The translations under genes and the position numbers were made by a program. This document shows, in pieces, positions 16,971-19,867 of a DNA stretch of 19,867 nt. Origin of the DNA: an uncultured Bacilli bacterium (GTDB taxonomy: Bacteria > Bacillota_I > Bacilli_A > RF39 > UBA660); the NCBI GenBank assembly GCA_948874605.1, contig CAQRXS010000009.1, forward strand, positions 1 through 19,867, given 5' to 3'. Numbering within the stretch: position 1 is the first letter of the stretch; each line of letters starts with the position of its first letter. A model generated the notes under the pieces. It was not told the DNA's origin and searched no databases. It saw only the letters and a program-made list of their open reading frames with translations.

Positions 16971-17891
16971 TCACCCGATTACTTCTTTCAGTGCATCCGC
17001 AAGAACCATCACTGTGTTGTTCACTTCACTTATTTTATTATAGTTTGCACCCACCTCAAATAGAAGTGCTTTTGGTGAGAAATCCTGATTGTATACGCCA
17101 TTTACTTCACGATTTCCAATATAATAAAGCCCTCTTGATATTCCGGGAACACGCTTATTGAGTAAATCACTTATTTGGGTTGCCAAATTGATGTTTTCCT
17201 GAGAATTTTCATGATCTGTACCTATTACAAACATAATTTTGGCATAGACTTTTTCATTATATTCAATAATAGAACTTTGATATGGAATCGCATCTCGATG
17301 AAAGTCAATAAAATATTCTAAAGTTGGATGAGATGCTTTTGCATTTTCCATAAGCATTCTACTTACTCGATAAGTGGAATTATAATCCCAGCCATTTGTT
17401 TTAATGATATCGCTTATAGATGTTGTTTCTACAAGGGTTGGAATTCCTTTTTTATTTAATTCTTCTCTTAGTCTGTAGGATGCCATCATAACGGTTGGAG
17501 TGATATCATGTTCAGCAAATACTCCACCTCCATAGCCTTCTCCTTGATGGGTACTATAAATATATACAATTGGTTCTTTACTCATGTTTTCTTCTGGTTT
17601 AGGGTCTTCGGTATATTCTTCTACAATATCATCAACAGAAAAATGATTATCTTCCATTTCTTTTTTGCCAATCGTATAATCTAGTAAGAAATCATAAATA
17701 CTTAAGCTTTTTTTCTTTTTCTTGTTCCCATCTTGAAAAAGTGTAGTCTCTAGTAGAAATTCTAAAACCTCTTCTTTTTGTAAAAGGGAAGAAAAATAAG
17801 ATAAACTGAGCCCAAAAGATAATGTAATAATAAATAATAGAAATACCATTTTAATTCTCCGATAACTCTTTTTTCCTTTAAAACGTTTCAT
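16971..17891 (-). CDS. spoIIP: Stage II sporulation protein P, peptidoglycan hydrolase
   Basis: SpoIIP is an amidase/endopeptidase that, with SpoIID and SpoIIM, thins septal peptidoglycan during engulfment in the mother cell. The 306 residues begin with basic RFKGKKSYRRIK and a membrane anchor at about 15-35. A charged linker with KKKKK and acidic stretches runs to about 105. The hydrolase domain covers the rest: IYIYSTHQGE with H115, a FIDFHRD motif with H198, FVIGTDHENSQENINLA, and FEVGANYN with E279. Zinc-binding histidines and the glutamate typical of this amidase family are therefore present. The length is less than the roughly 400 residues of B. subtilis, mostly through a shorter linker. 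It follows gpr by 50 bases with AGGTGATAT before ATG. No clear promoter was found in that gap, though an isolated TATAAT is present. Confidence 0.95.
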   Translation of the reverse strand: MKRFKGKKSYRRIKMVFLLFIITLSFGLSLSYFSSLLQKEEVLEFLLETTLFQDGNKKKKKSLSIYDFLLDYTIGKKEMEDNHFSVDDIVEEYTEDPKPEENMSKEPIVYIYSTHQGEGYGGGVFAEHDITPTVMMASYRLREELNKKGIPTLVETTSISDIIKTNGWDYNSTYRVSRMLMENAKASHPTLEYFIDFHRDAIPYQSSIIEYNEKVYAKIMFVIGTDHENSQENINLATQISDLLNKRVPGISRGLYYIGNREVNGVYNQDFSPKALLFEVGANYNKISEVNNTVMVLADALKEVIG

Positions 17892-17941
17892 TATATCACC
17901 TAAATTTATTATAAAATATACTAAAAAAAAAGAATGTCGAT

Positions 17942-18670
17942 TTAAGACATTACTGTATGATTTATTGCATTTGCAATTATTTTTGAAATGATTGTTAAAT
18001 CTTCCTCTAAATTAAATTTTGATAAAAAACTTTCTTTTTGTTTTAATAACGTCGGACAACCAATAGATAATACTGGTATATTGAATGTTGTTTTATCTAT
18101 TATTTTATTACTTCTTAATTGGTCCGCAAAAATAATTCCGCAATCATTTATTTCAATGGTTCGATTCAAATTAGATACATTATGGGTAACAAAACTATCT
18201 AATAGAATTATAACATCTGGGTTTAAGTGATTCACGACCATTTCTATTAATTTAAAACTTGAAATCCCTGTTTTACTTGTTGTTTCTGGTGCGAAGAGTG
18301 CTACTTTAGGAATTGTTAGGAAATCGTTATATTGATTTGTTGCTATTAGTTTATTTAAAATTTTTGGGCCAAAAGAATCGCCTAAAATAGATGAATTCCC
18401 AAGTCCTACAAAAAGTATAGTCCCACCTTTATGATATTTTCCTAAGAAAGCTTTAAACGTTTTAATAAATACTTTTTCTAATGTTTTTTCCTCTTTATAT
18501 AAAACATTATCATCAAATGAAATGGTAAAATAATCTCCTTCTTTCACATTATTAGAAGACTTTTCTTTGATAAAATAATGCTTGATTAAAACGTTTTTTT
18601 CTTTTTTAGTTGCTATTAAATTGTCTTTTGGAAAAGTAGAAGCTGCATCTAATATTAAATTTTGTTTCAT
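17942..18670 (-). CDS. gpr: Germination (spore) protease GPR, short form
   Basis: GPR is an aspartate-type protease that degrades small acid-soluble spore proteins at germination. This protein has 242 residues against about 370 in Bacillus. Conserved elements in order: ILFVGLGN at about 85-92, GDSFGP with D98, PETTSKTGI at 128-136, VIILLDSF with D158, RTIEINDCGI, and PVLSIGCPTLL. The two aspartates sit 60 residues apart, close to the catalytic pair spacing in Bacillus GPR. The C-terminal part after the PTLL motif is short, and the N-terminal propeptide region is also reduced. Synteny gpr-spoIIP-yqxA-lepA confirms the call. A GGTGAT site precedes ATG, and a forespore-type promoter lies directly upstream, overlapping the end of the STAS-like ORF. 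A HybD-type hydrogenase-maturation protease shares this fold, but context favours GPR. Confidence 0.92.
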   Translation of the reverse strand: MKQNLILDAASTFPKDNLIATKKEKNVLIKHYFIKEKSSNNVKEGDYFTISFDDNVLYKEEKTLEKVFIKTFKAFLGKYHKGGTILFVGLGNSSILGDSFGPKILNKLIATNQYNDFLTIPKVALFAPETTSKTGISSFKLIEMVVNHLNPDVIILLDSFVTHNVSNLNRTIEINDCGIIFADQLRSNKIIDKTTFNIPVLSIGCPTLLKQKESFLSKFNLEEDLTIISKIIANAINHTVMS

Positions 18671-18686
18671 CTTACATCACCACAAT

Positions 18687-18716
18687 TAGTATGGTTCGTT
18701 TCGACATTTAATATAC
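18687..18716 (-). promoter_or_regulatory. Forespore (SigG/SigF-type) promoter of gpr
   Basis: On the minus strand GTATA (18712-18716) and CATACTA (18687-18693) are separated by 18 bases. They fit every position of the Bacillus SigG consensus (GHATR, 17-18 bases, CATNHTA) and the SigF -35. The G of the -35 box is the last base of the upstream gene's TAG stop. Known regulation of gpr by SigF/SigG agrees. Confidence 0.82.
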
Positions 18717-18943
18717 TAACGTATCAATAAATCACCAGAATATTTTGCATAAAAATCACGCTTCATTTCTCTTAAGAAATTTTGAACTTTCATAAAATTT
18801 CCTTCGCTTTGAATTATGATTCTCTCTACTCCATATTCTTCTACTATTCGAAATATTTTTTTCTTTAGGCGATAATATTCTCGCATCTCTAAATTACTTT
18901 CAAATTCTACAAATAATGTTTCATTTTGATAATATAATTCCAT
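18716..18943 (-). CDS. Small STAS-like protein lacking the phosphorylation motif
   Basis: A 75-residue protein. Its first half (ELYYQNETLFVEFESNLEM, then YYRLKKKIFRIVEEYGVERIIIQSEG) has the strand-helix-strand layout of anti-anti-sigma STAS proteins such as SpoIIAA: a first strand, a helix of about 20 residues ending in an (R/D)xIII strand. The loop that carries the phosphoserine (DSSG) in SpoIIAA is replaced by NFMKVQNFLREM. The last strand would be DLLIR. The ATG at 18943 has GGTGA five bases before it; a TTG nine codons upstream is the alternative and has no good site. It sits between the yqeY terminator and gpr. The role is unknown. A link to sigma-factor control is attractive given the sporulation context, but it is only inferred from weak similarity. 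Confidence 0.65.
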   Translation of the reverse strand: MELYYQNETLFVEFESNLEMREYYRLKKKIFRIVEEYGVERIIIQSEGNFMKVQNFLREMKRDFYAKYSGDLLIR

Positions 18944-18976
18944 AGTATTCACCGAGGATAACTTTATCAAAAGAAA

Positions 18977-19008
18977 CAGAAAAAAGATACTTTTTCGACA
19001 AAGTATCT
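18977..19008 (-). terminator. Intrinsic terminator of yqeY, overlapping its stop codon
   Basis: On the minus strand AGATACTTT and AAAGTATCT form nine perfect pairs around a six-base loop, then a run of Ts (As at 18980-18985). The first arm contains two bases of the yqeY TAG stop. A strong terminator. Confidence 0.9.
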
Positions 19009-19447
19009 AAAATTTTGCTTTTACTTTTTGGCTTACTAGGGACATATCCGCAACAGTTCCTATAGAATCTGTTAGATATTTCATCACACGTCCCATATCT
19101 TTCATACTTTCTGGTTTTAATTCTAAAAATGCTTCTTCAACTTTTTTGTCAATTTCTTCTTCACTAAGTTCTTCTGGTAAATATCTTTTTAAAACATCTA
19201 TCTCTTGTTGCAAATTTTCAACTTCCTCTTCTTTGTCATATTTTAAAAACTCAGTAATACTATCTTTTCTTTGTTTCACGTTTTTCTTTATTACAGCAAT
19301 AATTTCATTATCATTTAATTCGCTTTTTTTATTAATTTTTTCCAATTGAATTGCACTTTTTAACATACGCAATACGGATAAAGCAAACTTATCTTGATTT
19401 TTCATAGCATTTTTCATATCTTCCATTATTTGTTCATTTAAATTCAT
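19007..19447 (-). CDS. yqeY: YqeY / GatB-related tRNA-amidation-domain protein
   Basis: A 146-residue protein of the YqeY family, which shares a helical domain with the C-terminal tail of GatB (the tRNA-dependent amidotransferase subunit). Its precise role is unsettled. Family signatures: LNEQIMEDMKNAMKNQDK at the start, LSVLRMLKSAIQLEKINK, NEIIAVIKKNVKQRKDSI, and the C-terminal LKRYLPEELSEEEI followed by MGRVMKYLTDSIGTVADMSLVSQKVKAKF. The length is normal. The ATG has AAGGAG about ten bases upstream. It sits after rpsU as in many Firmicutes, but a rpsU terminator and a separate promoter show that the two are transcribed independently here. The gene has its own terminator. Confidence 0.95.
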   Translation of the reverse strand: MNLNEQIMEDMKNAMKNQDKFALSVLRMLKSAIQLEKINKKSELNDNEIIAVIKKNVKQRKDSITEFLKYDKEEEVENLQQEIDVLKRYLPEELSEEEIDKKVEEAFLELKPESMKDMGRVMKYLTDSIGTVADMSLVSQKVKAKF

Positions 19448-19484
19448 TTTTGATTTTCTCCTTTTCTTTTGTTACTCCATATTT

Positions 19485-19513
19485 ATTATATAGAGATTGG
19501 AATAAAAAGACAA
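19485..19513 (-). promoter_or_regulatory. SigA-type promoter of yqeY
   Basis: On the minus strand TTGTCT (19508-19513, four of six) and TATAAT (19485-19490) are 17 bases apart, directly after the rpsU terminator's T-run. The -35 box starts at the end of that T-run, a very tight terminator-promoter junction. Confidence 0.75.
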
Positions 19514-19538
19514 GAAAAAAAGAATGAATGCTCATTCT
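19514..19538 (-). terminator. Intrinsic terminator of rpsU, overlapping its stop codon
   Basis: On the minus strand AGAATGA and TCATTCT pair perfectly around a GCAT loop and run into seven Ts (As at 19515-19521). The first two bases of the stem belong to the rpsU TAG stop. Confidence 0.88.
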
Positions 19539-19725
19539 AGTCTCTACGATGTTTTTTAGAATTTCTAATATTCTTTTCTTGTTCTTTTCTCTTTTTTACT
19601 CCTGGTTTTTCATAATGTTTTCTTTTCTTTAATTCAGAAGGGACGCCACTTTTTGCAACTACAACTTTAAATCTTTTTAACGCCTTATCTATATTGCCGT
19701 CAACCAAAACTTTATTGGAATTCAC
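19537..19725 (-). CDS. rpsU: 30S ribosomal protein S21
   Basis: Small basic ribosomal protein of the 30S platform near the anti-Shine-Dalgarno end of 16S rRNA. The 62 residues contain the family core: VLVDGNIDKALKRFKVVVAKSG, the ELKKRKHYEKPGVKKRKEQEK segment and a basic C-terminal tail (NSKKHRRD). This is typical of bacterial S21 with an extended tail. The start is a GTG at 19725, with GGGAGGG seven bases upstream. An ATG between the two is immediately followed by a stop, so GTG is the usable start. It has a strong promoter and its own terminator. The gene order rpsU-yqeY is conserved across Firmicutes. Confidence 0.96.
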   Translation of the reverse strand: MNSNKVLVDGNIDKALKRFKVVVAKSGVPSELKKRKHYEKPGVKKRKEQEKNIRNSKKHRRD

Positions 19726-19759
19726 TTACATTCCCTCCCTTCACGTTTAACTATCATAG

Positions 19760-19788
19760 ATTATAACACCGGAATATAACGATATCAA
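19760..19788 (-). promoter_or_regulatory. SigA promoter of rpsU
   Basis: On the minus strand TTGATA (19783-19788, five of six) and TATAAT (19760-19765, perfect) are exactly 17 bases apart, with a leader of about 30 bases before the GTG start. A strong vegetative promoter. Confidence 0.88.
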
Positions 19789-19834
19789 GAAAAAAATGCG
19801 GAAATTGTCGAAATGTTAATTGAAAAATTAAATG

Positions 19835-19867
19835 GAACACACAAACATGAAGTGTTCTATTTTGTTT
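19835..19867. terminator. Possible terminator-like hairpin at the right edge
   Basis: GAACAC (19835-19840) and GTGTTC (19852-19857) pair around an 11-base loop, with A/T-rich flanks on both sides. In the plus direction it is followed by TATTTTGTTT, in the minus direction by CATTTAATTTTT. It may end the gene lying beyond the window upstream of rpsU. The short stem and broken T-tracts make this tentative. Confidence 0.4.

Noticed and set aside
17908..17936. A SigA or SigE promoter directly upstream of spoIIP.
   Set aside because: A TATAAT is present, but the -35 region (CATTCT) matches neither the SigA consensus nor a convincing SigE pair, so I did not list it.

Overview
The window comes from a strongly AT-rich, endospore-forming low-GC Gram-positive (Firmicutes/Bacilli-like) chromosome. 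The evidence is two sporulation genes (gpr and spoIIP), a HrcA/CIRCE site, Bacillus-type gene order, AGGAGG/GGTGAT ribosome binding sites and TATAAT-type promoters. TGA is used as a stop (ends of the coiled-coil and GDPD genes), so the genetic code is the standard bacterial one and not the Mycoplasma code. An uncultured gut Bacilli lineage is my guess; the sequence does not name a species. Every gene I accept is on the minus strand, so transcription runs from right to left.

Reading in transcription order: rpsU and yqeY (19725 to 19007) each have a SigA-type promoter and an intrinsic terminator that begins inside the stop codon. Next is a sporulation block. It holds a tiny STAS-like ORF, then gpr behind a near-ideal forespore (SigG/SigF-type) promoter, then spoIIP and a yqxA-like membrane protein gene. 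This is followed by lepA, which starts from a promoter buried in a long palindrome. lepA overlaps a gene for an unusual protein with four helix-turn-helix-like modules, and that gene abuts hemW. The order gpr-spoIIP-yqxA-lepA-hemW is the classical Bacillus one, but the hrcA-grpE-dnaK-dnaJ genes expected next are missing.

In their place lies an envelope/carbohydrate group: a membrane-anchored cadherin-like beta-sandwich protein, a glycerophosphodiester phosphodiesterase-family protein, a GH30 glycosidase, and a SipW-type/TasA-like exported protein with its own promoter and terminator. Then comes htpG, controlled by a CIRCE operator whose right arm overlaps the -35 box. That implies a HrcA repressor elsewhere in the genome.

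Between htpG and mutS lies an accessory island of three unrecognised genes: a 286-aa protein with a suspicious start region, and a two-gene operon of a coiled-coil protein plus a lipoprotein. The left end holds mutS (own promoter), nusB, and xseA, which runs off the window. No tRNA, rRNA, CRISPR array, insertion sequence or phage gene was seen. No intergenic stretch exceeds about 225 bases.
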